The translations under genes were made by a program, and so were the position numbers. This document shows positions 36,320 to 48,349 of a DNA stretch of 64,000 bases, piece after piece; the stretch's first letter is position 1; each line of letters opens with the position of its first letter. The notes beneath the pieces are model-generated. The model was not told the DNA's origin. It saw only the letters and a program-made list of their open reading frames with translations, and searched no databases. This DNA comes from Marisa cornuarietis (lineage: Eukaryota; Mollusca; Gastropoda; Architaenioglossa; Ampullariidae), in contig SMMW01000622.1 of assembly GCA_004794655.1 (NCBI GenBank), positions 11,970,501 to 12,034,500 on the forward strand, read 5' to 3'.

Positions 36320-39300
36320 GCAATGCTGAAAGACGCACGAGGGCTGTGTGGATGACAGATCTGTGTCTGAGAGAAGCAATAAGCCGGGATGAGCCCCGCA
36401 AACAGACAGAAGAGAGAGGTCGTGAATTAAACTTTGCTTTATTTGAAAGAAAGCCTAGCACGAGCTCCACTTTTCGATGCAACTGCTTTTATCTTTAATC
36501 TGAGTGTTAGTAAATTCAAGTAGTCAGTTAGTCACTCAGTTCTCTCTATTTTTTCTATTTTTTTAACGGAACCATCATATCTGTAGAAAAACAGGAAACC
36601 ATATTATAAATATAGCCGCAATAATGGCGACGACAACAAATGACAGTGTTCATGACGATGACGATGATGATGAGGAGGAGGAGCAATAGCTACCTGCTGT
36701 CCACAACACAGTGTCAGATCAAGTATATGTCAGGGATGTTGATGGTGGTATTTTATAGTACCCCAGGACTGACAGACTACGTATTGTCTCTGGATGCAGT
36801 TTATCGTGGTTACCACCCACACTGCCAAAGAGGCGCGTCTGCAGTTCCCTCCTTTTTTTTTTGTCTGGCCTGCAGGTGCTGGCCCTTTTTTGGACACAAA
36901 CGCCGTCGTCACCGGAGTCTGACTCCAGACGCCGCGAAAGGTCGTCTGGTAATTTACGGAGAGGCTCCCATTCTTGCTGGTAACCAGACGAGGCCAGACG
37001 GCCAGCTCTGGGAATGGACGGGGGACAAGAGAAGGTATCTGTTTTAAATGGAGTGGATCAGTCTGCTGAGGTTTGTTACACATTCTTATAGACCCCCAGA
37101 CTATGTGTCTGACTGGCGGGGTACAGTTAGCTGGACATCATTAACTAGGGACGGGTAGACGTTGCACGGACTAGCGACCAGTGTGCTTGTTGTTGGTGTT
37201 ACGACCTTATGGTCTCTCTACTCCGTCCAGGCCGGCCAGTTTATTTGGTGCAATGTTCTCGGAGATACCTTTAGATTTTCTTCAAACAAAGCAAGTGTAG
37301 ATAAAATTTTCTAGGAAATCAACTGATATGCGTGCCGCTTAGTGCTTATTTTTCATTAGGTTTCTTTCATCATTCGAGTTCAGCGAGTTCGTTGACAATC
37401 ACCCTGTTGACAATACCACGACATACAGAAAGATTATCAAACTCACTCTCATGGATGAAGAGACAATAATTATCACGACGCTAAAATATCACGACATACG
37501 GAAAAATTATCAAGCTCACTCTCAAGGATGAACAGATAGACAATAATTCTCTAAATGCCCAGTCAGGCACGTGCGCATCAAGCACGGACGTGTATACAAG
37601 TTCGTGTATCAAGCGTGTCCCCAGAGTGAACTCAGCTCACTCACTGCGGAAAATGTCTTCAGGAAAACTCGTTCTAGGGTACGTTGGATTCAAATAACTT
37701 CCGATTAAACTGGATCAAACTGGACTGCACCATTAGGGAACCTTACAGCTCATCCGGTTTCAGCCAGACAGACGTCAATACTCTGCCTCACTTGCGGTCG
37801 GCGCCAAGGCCTTGATGGCGGTGTGTCCACGGTGCTAGCAGTCTGAAGCGATAAGAGTCGAATCTTGATGGGAAAATGTGGTGAACAATCTAGGGGTTGG
37901 AGAATGTAATGGCTGCTGGAAAGACGAGCAAATAAAAGTGAAATGCAGGGTGCAGTGCGTCAAGAATAGTCTTTGCCTGACTTTAAATCGGCAAGAACGA
38001 CAATGAAGCCACGAAGACGACGATGAGGAGGAGGAAGAGGATGATGATATGAGGAGGAGGAGGATTGTCACGCGCACCATGAAGATTGAAAACTTCGGGA
38101 CACCCCTTCCGACAACTGTTTAATGACTTCAAGATCTTGAAACACGAGAGCACACAAAGGATGCTGACTAATCTCTGTCTTACTTTTTTTTGTGCTCCCA
38201 GTAGACTACTTCTCACTCTTTGAATGTCTTAGTAATAAGGTAGCCATCGCCTGCTCTACGTTGAGACTCCATCATTGTTGTAATTGAAATTTGTCTTCCT
38301 GAAAAAGGAGCACTTTCCCTCTGGCGGTTGGCTATCTCTCTCTTTTTTTTAAACGCTATCAGAAGTAGACGGAGAAGGCGTACCCTTAAAAAGTTTAGGA
38401 AAATCAATGTTCTATTAACAGTTTAAAAATAAAGTTACAAAATTTTCTTCATATCAAGCTGAGAATTACAAAGATTGATAACGTGTCGTGTTCAAAACAG
38501 GAAAGAAAATGAAAATCAACCGAAAGCTGGGGGGTTTTGCCCCCCCCCTCCCACCCTTCTAGATCCTAAACATCTCCACAGTGACCATAAAACGCGTGAT
38601 TAGAAAATATTTTCCGAAAGAAGGGACTTGTTTGGCGCAATCATTAAAATATATTGTTTCAGTTTGATAATAAGCGATCTCTCGCGCTGCCCATCAATAG
38701 CACGCACTCGTTGGCACTAACACCGCGTGCGCGAGTGAAGGGGAACGTGCTGAGCATGCGCATTGTAGTTTGGCGACCTCACCCCCTCCCCTGTATTATG
38801 CCGGCTTCCACATCTAAGTACCACTTCCTTTTTTTTATTCTTCTTTGTATTTCTAGCCCTGTTTACACTTCTCCGCCTCCATTTTGCTAACTTTTCTATT
38901 ACTTTCTTACTCCCACACCTCGCGGCTGCTAACTACTTCCTTTGTGATGAGGCTCTCTAAGGAAATCTTACAAAGCGTCAACATGCTAGAAGCAGCCTCC
39001 AAAGAGTTGCTGAAATAAGTTGTTTCTCCTGAGAAAAACAAGACAGCAGAGTTAATTATCAGAATATTATTTACCAGAATTGTAAAACTTCTCTTGTGTA
39101 TGTCAACAAGGCTCACCTGTTCATACGTTTGATAAATCAGGTACTGTTTGCTACAGGGCGACCTTTTCTTTTTTTAAAAAAAAAACAATATTATTTTGTT
39201 GCTAGAACGTGGGATGTTTCGCTGAAAGGTCTTAAGATGAAAGAGAAACGGGTGAAGAAAGGTCGGATAGATGGATATGGATGGGCCAGCGAAGAAATGA

Positions 39301-39320
39301 AAGACAGATAGAGAAGTAAT
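36320..39320. other. Intergenic, no gene recognised
   Basis: Contains a GA/GAT-rich patch at 36650-36690 and an A/G-rich patch near 38000-38070. Two near-identical words (AATACCACGACATACAGAAA and AATATCACGACATACGGAAA) lie near 37415 and 37480 in a local duplication of about 65 bp. Confidence 0.4.
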
Positions 39321-39324
39321 GTAA

Positions 39325-39605
39325 GTGCTTTAGGGGTCTGCGCGGCGAGATCAAAGACGAATTACCCGGCTCGCCGGCTAGGAAGTAAACGACTGTCCAG
39401 CCGGTGGGTCTAGAGGATGACAGCCGTCTGCTAATGGTACACCATCAGCCTGAGTACCTGACCCTGGGCTTCCAAGCAGCGGGATTCCTGATGACCAGCC
39501 GGTCAAGTCGACTTCAGACCACTCCTCGTGGGTCCGGGACTGTCAGCACCTCCTAATCTGGGTGGTGGGCAGTCATCTGCCGAGCTTCATGACTGACGAC
39601 TGAAC
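39325..39605. other. GC-rich block of unknown nature
   Basis: A sharply GC-richer segment (ACCCGGCTCGCCGGCTAGGA, CCAGCCGGTGGGTC, CAAGCAGCGGGATTCC) inside AT-rich DNA. No intact ORF was found. It may be a fragment of an unrecognised retroelement. Confidence 0.3.
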
Positions 39606-40363
39606 ATTGCTTTCTCATCCTTTTAATATCTTCAACTATATTATAAGCTTTAGTACTGTTGTACTTAGAACGTTGAATCTCATATTTTATTCGTTTTTTT
39701 CCCTATTTTTCTTTCTTTTCTTCATTCCGCCTTTCTATATTTCCATATATCGCGCTCTAATCGGTCAACGTCCTCGTAATCATGTTGCGGAAACTGCAAT
39801 ATTTTTTTCACTCAGGTTTTAATTTTGTGGCGCTTTTTGTCAGAAGGCAATTGCTTTATCAGGCAAAAATTCTGCAACATTCGTGTTGTGGAAAAAAAAA
39901 CCTTCCTTCTAAATCATGTTTTGCTTGAACCAACTTCCCCCCCCCCCGTCGACTCCTCTGCGTCAAAGCGCTATGTATGCGCGTGCGTGTTATACTAATT
40001 ACTAGGGGGTGCCTTCGTGCTATTGGGGCCACATGGTTAACGACACAAGTCTGTGGTTTGGAGATCACAGCTTCTTCCTCTGAACGCCATGACTTTGTTT
40101 CCAAGGTCAACAGTTGCCACGTAGCTTTCCCATCCCGTGTTCCCATCTCCTAGCTAGTTATTTTTTAGAAAAAAAACTGAAGGGTTTGGTTGACGGCTGT
40201 AATTCTAGCGTAAATGGCTCAGTCATTTCCTTGATTCTGTTGCTGTTTTACACATCGTTTCCCTCCTGTCGTCTTCTCGCGGCTATTCCTATTTAAAAAG
40301 AAAATCGTTTTTGTTTCCAGTCTGTGAGTGCATATATATATATATGGGGGTCTCTCTCTCAAT

Positions 40364-40445
40364 ATAATAATAATAAATGAAGATTTGTATAGCGCATATT
40401 CACACTCATAGAGAGCATGCTCCTAGCGCTTAAAACGAGGAAGAG
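40364..40445 (+). repeat. 'TATAGCGC...AGCGCTT' SINE-tail-like module
   Basis: (TAA)n, then GAAGATTTGTATAGCGCATA, and CATGCTCCTAGCGCTTAAAA. The same layout recurs at 45820, 54945 and the window end. Confidence 0.5.
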
Positions 40446-40517
40446 ACATGAACTAAGTGGATAGAACACGAGGGGTGTAAGAATAAACGACAATACTGAC
40501 GACAAACAGAAAACAAA

Positions 40518-40520
<3 letters not shown>

Positions 40521-40595
<75 letters not shown>
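40521..40595. repeat. (TG)n microsatellite
   Basis: 75 bp of uninterrupted TG. Confidence 0.98.
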
Positions 40596-40599
<4 letters not shown>

Positions 40600-41027
40600 G
40601 TGCGTGTGTGCAAATGTTTGGTGAGAGGCCGAGAGTGGCGATATAAAAACTCGGTATAAGCTACGTATGTGCTAGAGAACCCAAGAATCCTTTCTAACAT
40701 AAAGTGAGACGATAGAAGGGGCTGTGTGTGTGTGTGTTTCCGTTCGCCAACCTGTTTTTATTTGCCTGTGATGTGGCTAACCGTGTATATAAACTGTGTG
40801 AAGTTGTAGATGTCTAGGCAGTATGCACCTGTCGGTGTGCATGTGCATCGTTTTATATAACTGTCGCAATATAAGGCTTCTCTTTCGGGGGGGGGGAGGG
40901 AAGGGAAACAAACAAGCAAAATGAATAGACAGTAGGCTGGCACAATCAACAGGAAAGACCGTGACTTATTTTTACAGAAGATTCTGTTATCGCTGGAATC
41001 ACACGCGACTCGTTGCTAAGAATAACT

Positions 41028-41035
41028 GCCATGTC
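41028..41035. repeat. Target-site duplication, left (GCCATGTC)
   Basis: Direct 8-bp repeat bordering the hAT element; identical to 41446-41453. Confidence 0.85.
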
Positions 41036-41445
41036 CAGGCCTGACGAGCGGGGGACAGGGGATCTGGTGTACCCGGGCCCGCAGTTGTGAAGGGGGGCCC
41101 GGCCTTGGTCAGTGAATTCTTTTTCCTTCTTTTTCTTTCTCTTTTTCTTTTAAGGAAAGGTTGACGCAAAATTCCTCCCTCTGGGGTTCTTTTTCTATGG
41201 AGTGGGGTACTACAGGTCATTCACTAACCCCTAACCTGTAAACAACTCTATGTTAAGTAGTGATAAAAATCTTAGTGCACTTGTCCTATTTTTTGTAGTT
41301 TATGTTACGTTACTGGGATGAAATATACATATTGACAAATTGTAAGTATATTATTATATACTGGGAAAATAATTTACGATTACAATTAAAAGGGGTCCGG
41401 CCAAGTCATCTGCCCCGGGGCCCGTGCTGGCTCTCGGCGGCCCTG
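41036..41445. mobile_element. Non-autonomous hAT-family DNA transposon (410 bp)
   Basis: The element starts CAGGCC and ends GGCCCTG, giving short imperfect terminal inverted repeats. GC-rich subterminal sequence on both sides includes CCCGGGCCCGC and GGCCCGGCC at the left, and GGGGTCCGGCC and CCCCGGGGCCCG at the right. It is flanked by a perfect 8-bp direct repeat GCCATGTC (41028-41035 and 41446-41453). An 8-bp duplication with CAGGG-type ends is the hAT signature. The interior is AT-rich with no transposase ORF, so it depends on a source element elsewhere. Confidence 0.85.
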
Positions 41446-41453
41446 GCCATGTC
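41446..41453. repeat. Target-site duplication, right (GCCATGTC)
   Basis: Direct 8-bp repeat bordering the hAT element; identical to 41028-41035. Confidence 0.85.
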
Positions 41454-41459
41454 CATGTA

Positions 41460-43285
41460 GGTTCCAATAAATAACATGCAATGTTCAGCTTTTTCTAGGA
41501 TTAATCTTAAGCAAACTGTTGTCTTTTAATTATTTGTGTCTTTTATTTGTTTTCTTCGATAGGTTGGAGTAAGATACCAAAAGCCACTGGGGAGAGGGAA
41601 AGAGGTGGGCTGAATTTTGTTTTTAATTCTCGTACACCCGACTGTTGCCACAGTTAGTTTATAGCCGGTCTGACGAAAATGTCGAAACGTTGTAGAAGTT
41701 TGACCTTTGAAAATGACCCAATCAATTTCTTTGGGGAAATAAGCTCAGAAGACTATCAACACAGCCGCTGTTTGCAGTGCATGCCCAGGTTCCTTTGGCG
41801 TGCCAGGAAATAAAATGGTGTGTGGGCAAGCAACGCGAAATCCGTCCTCGGGGATTGTTGATACTTTCCTTCGATTTGCCAAGATCCTTTTTGATTCTTT
41901 CTCCATCCTGCCTAGTTTTACGTTCTTTAAACCCTTTATATTTCTTTCTTTCTTTCTTTCTTTCTCACAGGAAATTTGTATGCACGCGTTAGAGAGGGGT
42001 TAGAAAAAAGTCACGACCTACAAACTCACAAACCCCCAAACAGTCGTTTCCTTTTCAAAAAAATATCATTGGAACTTATAAAACGTGTCGAAAATACTGC
42101 CGAGAGAGACAGACAGAATGAAAGAGAAAAAAAAGAAAAAAAGGACGAACATTGGAATAATAGATATAATGTTGCATTCTACAGAAAATATATCACTCTA
42201 AAGTTAAATGAGCCGACAGTAAACATTTTTGTTCATTCTGGAACTTCATTAACTTTTTCATTGACGTCCGCTACTTTTGTTAGTGCTGTTTCTTCTGATA
42301 ACTAAGCCCACCAGTTATCACCACTATTGCTGCTAATACTTAAACCTTTCAATCATCATGACTACTGCTGACTTAAATTTCTATCTCTGTTATTAATATT
42401 AAGATTAATGCATACCATTGTTTTTATCAATTGCTGTTATAAATTGTTGTTTCACAACCCCTTCCAGCATCGCCTTTCAGCACTGAGAGGAAGGGCCCAG
42501 TATTTGAACGCTAATTTTAAAAACACAGATTGTTTCTCTCTCCTTCTCCTCTTTCTCTTTTGTCTTTTTATTTTGTATGTTTGGGGGAAGGGGTTGGGGT
42601 TGGGGGAAGGGTTTAACTAATTCTGTTTGATGAAAACACTTTACAGAATTTCGTGAGATGGTGCAGTTCAATATTGAGACTGTTGCTGTCAACGTCCACC
42701 ATGTCGCTCTAACAAGGATTCATTTGCTGCGATTCTTGTGTGTTTGTGCCTTCTCCCGACAAGGCTTAACAGATGCAAGATCCTTTCTTTCGGGTTCTAG
42801 GTTTCCTACGGGCTTCTGATGCTTGCTTCAAACCTGTAAACAGAACGGACGTCTTTTGGAGGACGACCTCCACAGTGTAGTCTGAGGAGGCTTAATGTCA
42901 AAAGATGATGTCCCCTCGCCTGGATTTGCTGTTTAAACTTATAAAATGAATTTTTTTTTAAAGTATAGTCAAGTGTCATATATGCACAAACCCTCCCATA
43001 CTCCCCTCATCTAAGAAGTTACCATGAATAAATGAGATACAAAAAATACTATTCTTAGACAAAAGTATTTTCATATCACAACTACCTAGACATTCACTTC
43101 GAAGATAAACGCTACCAACGACGACTTTGTTTAGTAGTGGCTGATAGTAGCAACTGTGGCTTAACATCGTTACCAAGGGACACACTTGCGTTAACACTTT
43201 TCTTAAGCAAGTAAGCATAAAGAAGTGAAACCTCCCTCTATCTATACTCTCTGATGGATCTTCAGAGACGGCCCTCATTTCACAG
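41460..43285. other. Intergenic, no gene recognised
   Basis: AT-rich unique sequence with a (TTTC)n tract at about 41942-41965 and a G-rich patch at about 42580-42612. Confidence 0.4.
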
Positions 43286-43302
43286 ATCCGGTGGAGGGCA
43301 GG

Positions 43303-43655
43303 AGTTAGTTAGTTAGTTGTTGTTTTATGCCAAGTCAGCAACTATGGCTATCTCATGGCAAAAACAATGTACATGACTATTCAAAGGTTGATATAAAGTA
43401 ATTGTACAAGTCTATAGATTTCTCTTTTCTTATTTTTACAAAATAACAGTTTTTTTAAACACATAAGTTCTATCATATCAGGTGAAAAATCTGAATGGAC
43501 TTTACATATGCCAATATTGATTTGGAAGAGTGTTTGGCAAAAAGGTCATCAAGAGTCTGTGCTGTAAAATAGTTTTGACGAAATGTAGCGAGTTTTGAAC
43601 AGGAAATGAGCAAATGTTCTATGGTTAGGGGGTCTTTACACCAAGGACAAAGTGG
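43303..43655 (-). mobile_element. 5'-truncated non-LTR retrotransposon with intact C-terminus
   Basis: The minus strand encodes CPWCKDPLTIEHLLISCSKL and about 40 more open codons to a TGA at 43475-43473. C-x2-C-x7-H-x4-C is the terminal zinc-knuckle of Jockey/I-like LINE ORF2 proteins. The 3' end is a (CTAA)n tail, seen as TTAGTTAGTTAG on the plus strand at 43304-43316. GGAGGGCAGG on both sides (43293-43302 and 43656-43665) may be the target-site duplication. The reverse transcriptase itself is missing. Confidence 0.7.
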
Positions 43656-43876
43656 GGAGGGCAGGTGGAGTGATCATTCGATTAGTGCAGAACTCCACTC
43701 TTGTGGAGTGCAAGAGGGCAGGTGGAGGGCAGGAGGAACTGCGTACCTACCCAACAACGAGATTCGCACTCAGGGTAGTGATGGCTGTGATAGTGAACCC
43801 CCGTCGACCCTTCTTCGAATACTTGGTCGAGAGGTTTCCCGTTATCATCGCGGCTCTCGTCCGCAGTGAATCATCG

Positions 43877-44163
43877 TGTGATGTACTAATTTTAGTGTGG
43901 TGGCACTAGTGCAAATTAACCCTGGAGTAACATAAGAGTGTACCGTGTGTTGGGAGCTTTAGTGTGGTGGAGTTAGCGCAAAGGGAAGTAGCCCTGGAGT
44001 AACATAAAAGTGTTGTGTCTAAGAGTTCGAGGGCGCAGACTACAGCTGAACGTAAGTGCTGCATTTTCATTAAACCTACTGACATTGAACTGATCCCGGA
44101 TCCAGTTCCGTTGGTAACCGTGTGTACTAGAACATTAGAGCACCCCGTGTTCTGCCCCTGACA
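43877..44163 (+). mobile_element. Possible LTR of a retrotransposon
   Basis: A segment starting TGTGATGTAC and ending CCCCTGACA is followed after TTT by TGGCGTCCGCG (from 44167), which looks like a tRNA-complementary primer-binding site. Inside, TTTAGTGTGGTGG...CCCTGGAGTAACATAA occurs twice about 70 bp apart. No second LTR or polymerase was found, so the start is a guess. Confidence 0.28.
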
Positions 44164-44223
44164 TTTTGGCGTCCGCGTTTTGGAGATTATTTTGTTTTGT
44201 ATCTGATTTGAATTGTTTCCCGT

Positions 44224-44445
44224 ATGCCCAAAACAACAAAAAAGAAACTACCGCTAGACCCCACTCCTTCCAAAAAATGGGCTAAGCGAACACATTACGA
44301 GAAGTCCATTGACAGGTTGTTGTTATTTGTTGAGCGAAACAACCTGTTTGAACGCAGTGTTTGCGATTTTGTGTTAGTGACAAAGATTTCAGTACTTTTA
44401 CTGAACCAGATGCGCCAAGAGGTAAATATATCAATTAATCTGTAA
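44224..44445 (+). CDS. Unrecognised 73-codon ORF after the putative primer-binding site
   Basis: Begins MPKTTKKKLPLDPTPSKKWA and continues KRTHYEKSIDRLLLFVERNN, a basic start followed by a helical region, ending TAA. Its position fits the start of a gag-like or other element ORF that is truncated. No family was recognised. Confidence 0.3.
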   Translation: MPKTTKKKLPLDPTPSKKWAKRTHYEKSIDRLLLFVERNNLFERSVCDFVLVTKISVLLLNQMRQEVNISINL

Positions 44446-44449
44446 TCTT

Positions 44450-45810
44450 CAAAAACATTATTTGATGCCTCAGTATGTCCCATTCTGCGATTGTTCTTTT
44501 TCTGAATAAAAGCTAATGTTTTTGAGATCACTGCAGTCACTGGATATGAATAATCATATTCCCGAGCTCAAACCCGTTTATAAAATCAAACACACCTTCA
44601 TAAAAAGTTTACTGTCTTACTAGGCTAATAAGTGGGCTCGAAGGTTGTTCGTGTGAGTGAATTGTAACCTTCCAACCAAGCAAGGAATTTACATCCCCTG
44701 ACAAAAGGAGGCAGAAACAAAGAGTTAAGCTCCTTGCCCCTCACATGGTGTAAGGCAGACGTGGTTAACTGTTTTCAGTTTAATATTCGTATAGAAACGA
44801 AACAGGGAAAAACGTATGTTGTTTAGCGACTGTTGACTAGTTTTTGGTCTTGGAATTGTTTCTTTTTGGGGGAGGGAGGGGAGAGGAGTAACATTTTTCT
44901 TCCAAAGATTATTTACCCTAACCCTTGGTTTCAATGATGGATCGCATAAGCGGTCGTTTCTGCTGTTCCATTCTTAAGAGTGCCCGTAAATTTACAACCG
45001 AAATAATTTTACAAATTATACATGAGCCAGTTTTCAATAAAATTTATGGATAGAAAAGAGATACGGCAGCAGTCCCTAGAAATGATTTCATGAGACAGCC
45101 ATGCCAATCTGCTCCAAGCTTTTCTTTGATTATGGATTGCACTCAAAAAAAAAGACAGGAAAAGTGGATTAGATTGGGAAACTGCAACGCCATCAGTGAG
45201 ATGGATGAGAATTTGCTGTGGGTAATTTATGCTATTTTCGAATTCCAAAAACGCGAAATGTCTGCTTTGTCAATCAAACTTTAACCTCTTCCTTCAAGGC
45301 AAACATGAGCTTTCGTGAAGTGTGTTAGAGAAAGTTCTGGAGGGGCTGTTGACATCTTTAGCAGCCAAGCCTTTCATGTCGTTCGGAACATGTTTGCTTT
45401 CCTATGGCAAATATCAATCACTGGCATGTCCAAACAAACATAAAAACACAGACAAGTGGGCCGTACGTTCACCAACGTGTACATCGAAAAGTTAGCAGTT
45501 AAGTCTTTCTGTGTGCGTTATAAACATATGCGTTAGCCTTGCTTTTTATAGTTTTATCTTTTCTCGGTTATCTTTTAGTTATCTATTAACGAATAAGTAA
45601 TACATGGGTTTGGTTATCTGTCCTTTGACAGAATTTACACAGCCTGTAGAACACCCAGCCCAAAGATGACCTATCTATTAGATGCATGGAGTCTATGGAA
45701 TATTTTGCCTTTGAATATAATATGGCATTTACCAAATATGGGCAGTTATTTATGAGATTGATACCAATCGTTCTCGACAGGCAAGTATTCACGGAAAGTT
45801 ATATACAGTA
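44450..45810. other. Intergenic, no gene recognised
   Basis: AT-rich unique sequence without clear repeats or exon-like segments. Confidence 0.4.
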
Positions 45811-45819
45811 TAGATATAT

Positions 45820-46047
45820 ATAATCCCATTTATATAGCGCCTTTCTCCGGAATCAGCCAGACTCAAAGCGCCTTACATGTAGCCTTGTGAGCACTTTTTT
45901 TTAAGGACAGGCATCAAAATGCACCTTCATGAACATGTTTCCCAGAAACAGGCAGATACAATGCTCAGCAAAATAAAGCTGATTAAGAGAACGCTTTGCC
46001 CAGCATCCAAGGTAGGCTCAAAGGGTTCAGCAAAAAAAAAAAAAAAA
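45820..46047 (+). mobile_element. SINE-like element ending in poly-A
   Basis: Starts with CCCATTTATATAGCGCCTTT and CAGACTCAAAGCGCCTTACA, a widespread invertebrate SINE-type module. The following sequence reaches A17 at about 46031-46047. No tRNA-like head is visible on the left. Confidence 0.4.
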
Positions 46048-46049
46048 AC

Positions 46050-47840
46050 TACAGACATAACAAGCACGGATGGTGGTCTCTAAACAATGAGTTCACTGCG
46101 AGCCCCTGTAGTGTAGCCACTCATGCGAAGAAGGTGAATGCCATCAGCACAGGTGCGGTCAGCATGGAGTCCATTGCATGTGATCGTCGATAAAAAGTTC
46201 TGCTTCGAAAAGTAGCTGAAAAGTTATTATGACACTTGTATGGAAGCTCAAATCACAATTCCCGGTTCTGCGACCCAGACTTCGCAGACAGAAATATCGT
46301 TCCATCCACACAACTCCCGTTAGAGCGAACGGTCATTGCACAATCAGCCTCGCGGAGAAATACAATGTCAGCCTTATCAGGCTCGTCCCCACTGCAGTGA
46401 CAGAGTCATATCAAAACTCTTCGGAACAATCGCAGATAAAGGAATCCGAGGCTGAAAACGACGCTGCTGACGCACAGGTCCAAAATCTGAACTACGGTAA
46501 GATGGCCCCGACCTGGCAGTAGACATAAAAGGATTCAGAAAAAGAAGAAAAGTGTCGCAGCCGCAGAAATCAATCCAGGAAAATAGGAAATGGCGTAATA
46601 GATTCCCAGATATTAGACCTATAGCTTTACGCAGATTAAAAGCAAAGACGAAAAGTGATGGAGAGCTGTCACCCTCGAGCCAGTTAGTTAAAGGGAGTCT
46701 CCCTTTATCTATATATATATATATAAACTGCAACATGGGGGCCTCCGACAAACGAAGACATAGCAACCTTTAATTTCCGCAATTCCCGAAATATCTCGCT
46801 GATCTCTACAACAATCGTTGCCAAAAATGATGAGTCGTTGCTCGAGTCTGGGTCTGAAGGCGCCAATCACCGCTCAGAAATGATGGAACAGGTGCAAGGT
46901 GCGTTTCGATCCACTGGCCTGTCATGTCCCCCGACAAAATGACGCTCGACCTCACTCTTAACGAAGAATACGGACAAAAATAACCTCACAGAAAAAAAAT
47001 TTTTAATTCTGCATGGATAAAAAGGGGGCAGGAGCTGCTTTTCCTGCGTTTGGAGTAGATGTTATTCACGAGTATGATCAACTCACTATCGCCAACCTCA
47101 TCCCCTGGCTGCTGCAAAATCCAAGAGTTAGCGAAAGAGTGTAGGGAGGATGGGTGGGGAAATCTGTCGGCTGGCAGGTTACTGTTCAAGTTGTAATAAA
47201 AGCGTTTGAGGGGCGACGGCTGAGAATGGAGTCAGTTGAACCCTGTATCCAATCTTCTGATGGGCGACAATCTCAGCATTGTATGGCCTCATATTACATT
47301 CCCCTCAGAAAAGAAGAGGGAAAGTAAAGAAAAAAAATTGTCCGGAAATTACCAAGACGCCGATTTCCGATAGAAAAGCAGCATTGTGGCACCTTCAAAA
47401 AAAGCACTGGTCCCGAAGGTCAGATACGGGCCATGTTGCGATGTGGCGCGTTCCATGGCTGGAGAGACTGGTTGGAGGAGGGGTGACAACTCGTTTGACC
47501 CCCGTCTTGCATGACGAGTGCCTATAGTGCGTCAAGAGTGGGGGACCATGCGCACGAAGGGGGCTTAAGGGCTGAGACATGTGACGAGCAAGAGAGACAG
47601 CAAGTCTTCCAACTTCCTCTCACGTACACACTACGCCTGTAAGGAGCCGATTAGGAGACATTGTGGATTGTGAAGGGTGCCGGGGATCAATATTTGACAC
47701 ACTCTTGACAAGAACGAATTGGTCCTACCTTAACACCAACACTCCAAAAGTCCTATCTTCAATTTTTTTTTCGGGAGAAGCAAGGGAGAAGATGGGGTCA
47801 CAATGCATACAGTTTTTATGTCGGTGTCTAATCTCTGCAT
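46050..47840. other. Intergenic, origin unclear
   Basis: An open frame of 97 codons at 46229-46522 shows no recognisable motif. A (TA)n tract lies at about 46709-46724. Decayed retroelement sequence upstream of the RTE-like end is possible but not shown. Confidence 0.3.
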
Positions 47841-47844
47841 CTTT

Positions 47845-48345
47845 CAATGCGCATGCAAGACGCAGACTTACAAAAGGGAATGCAGAGGATCGAAGAGATG
47901 CTCCAGAGGATCCATCGTATCTTCTACACAAACCGTATCACCAATGAGGACGAAAGAGAATCGAACAAAAACTGGGCCCTACGAAGCCTTCCTAACCACA
48001 ATAAAAGTAACACGCAAACTGAAGTGGTGAGGACACATCTCAAGATCTTCAGGACTTGCGAAGACGATCATGCAGGGAACAATACAGGAAGACGGAGGAA
48101 GCGGACAATAGAAGAAAATTAGTCAAGAAGATCCTAGCCTGCGCAGGCCAGTCTTTCGACGAAGAATACCAGAGAATGGTAAGGAGCCGAGAAAGAAGGC
48201 AACTTTTATCTGTCCAGCATCTCAAGGAAGGAGGCAGGTACAAGAATCGCGGCAAATTAATCTTGTTATTTTTAGGATGACGTGGTGGTCGTCGAATCAC
48301 CAGGTGCCCCTACGGCGTCAGGGCTGAAGGACTAATGATGATGAT
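47845..48345 (+). pseudogene. RTE-like non-LTR retrotransposon, decayed 3' end
   Basis: Across shifted frames it encodes GHISRSSGLAKTIMQGTIQ, preceded by KW then TGA where a tryptophan is usual, then (D)GGSGQ and a stop. This is the C-terminal region of RTE-type reverse transcriptases. The 3' UTR-like TGACGTGGTGGTCGTCGAAT and the terminal (ATG)n at 48334-48348 match the trinucleotide tails typical of this clade. The upstream endonuclease and polymerase domains are absent or unrecognisable. Confidence 0.65.
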
Positions 48346-48349
48346 GATA

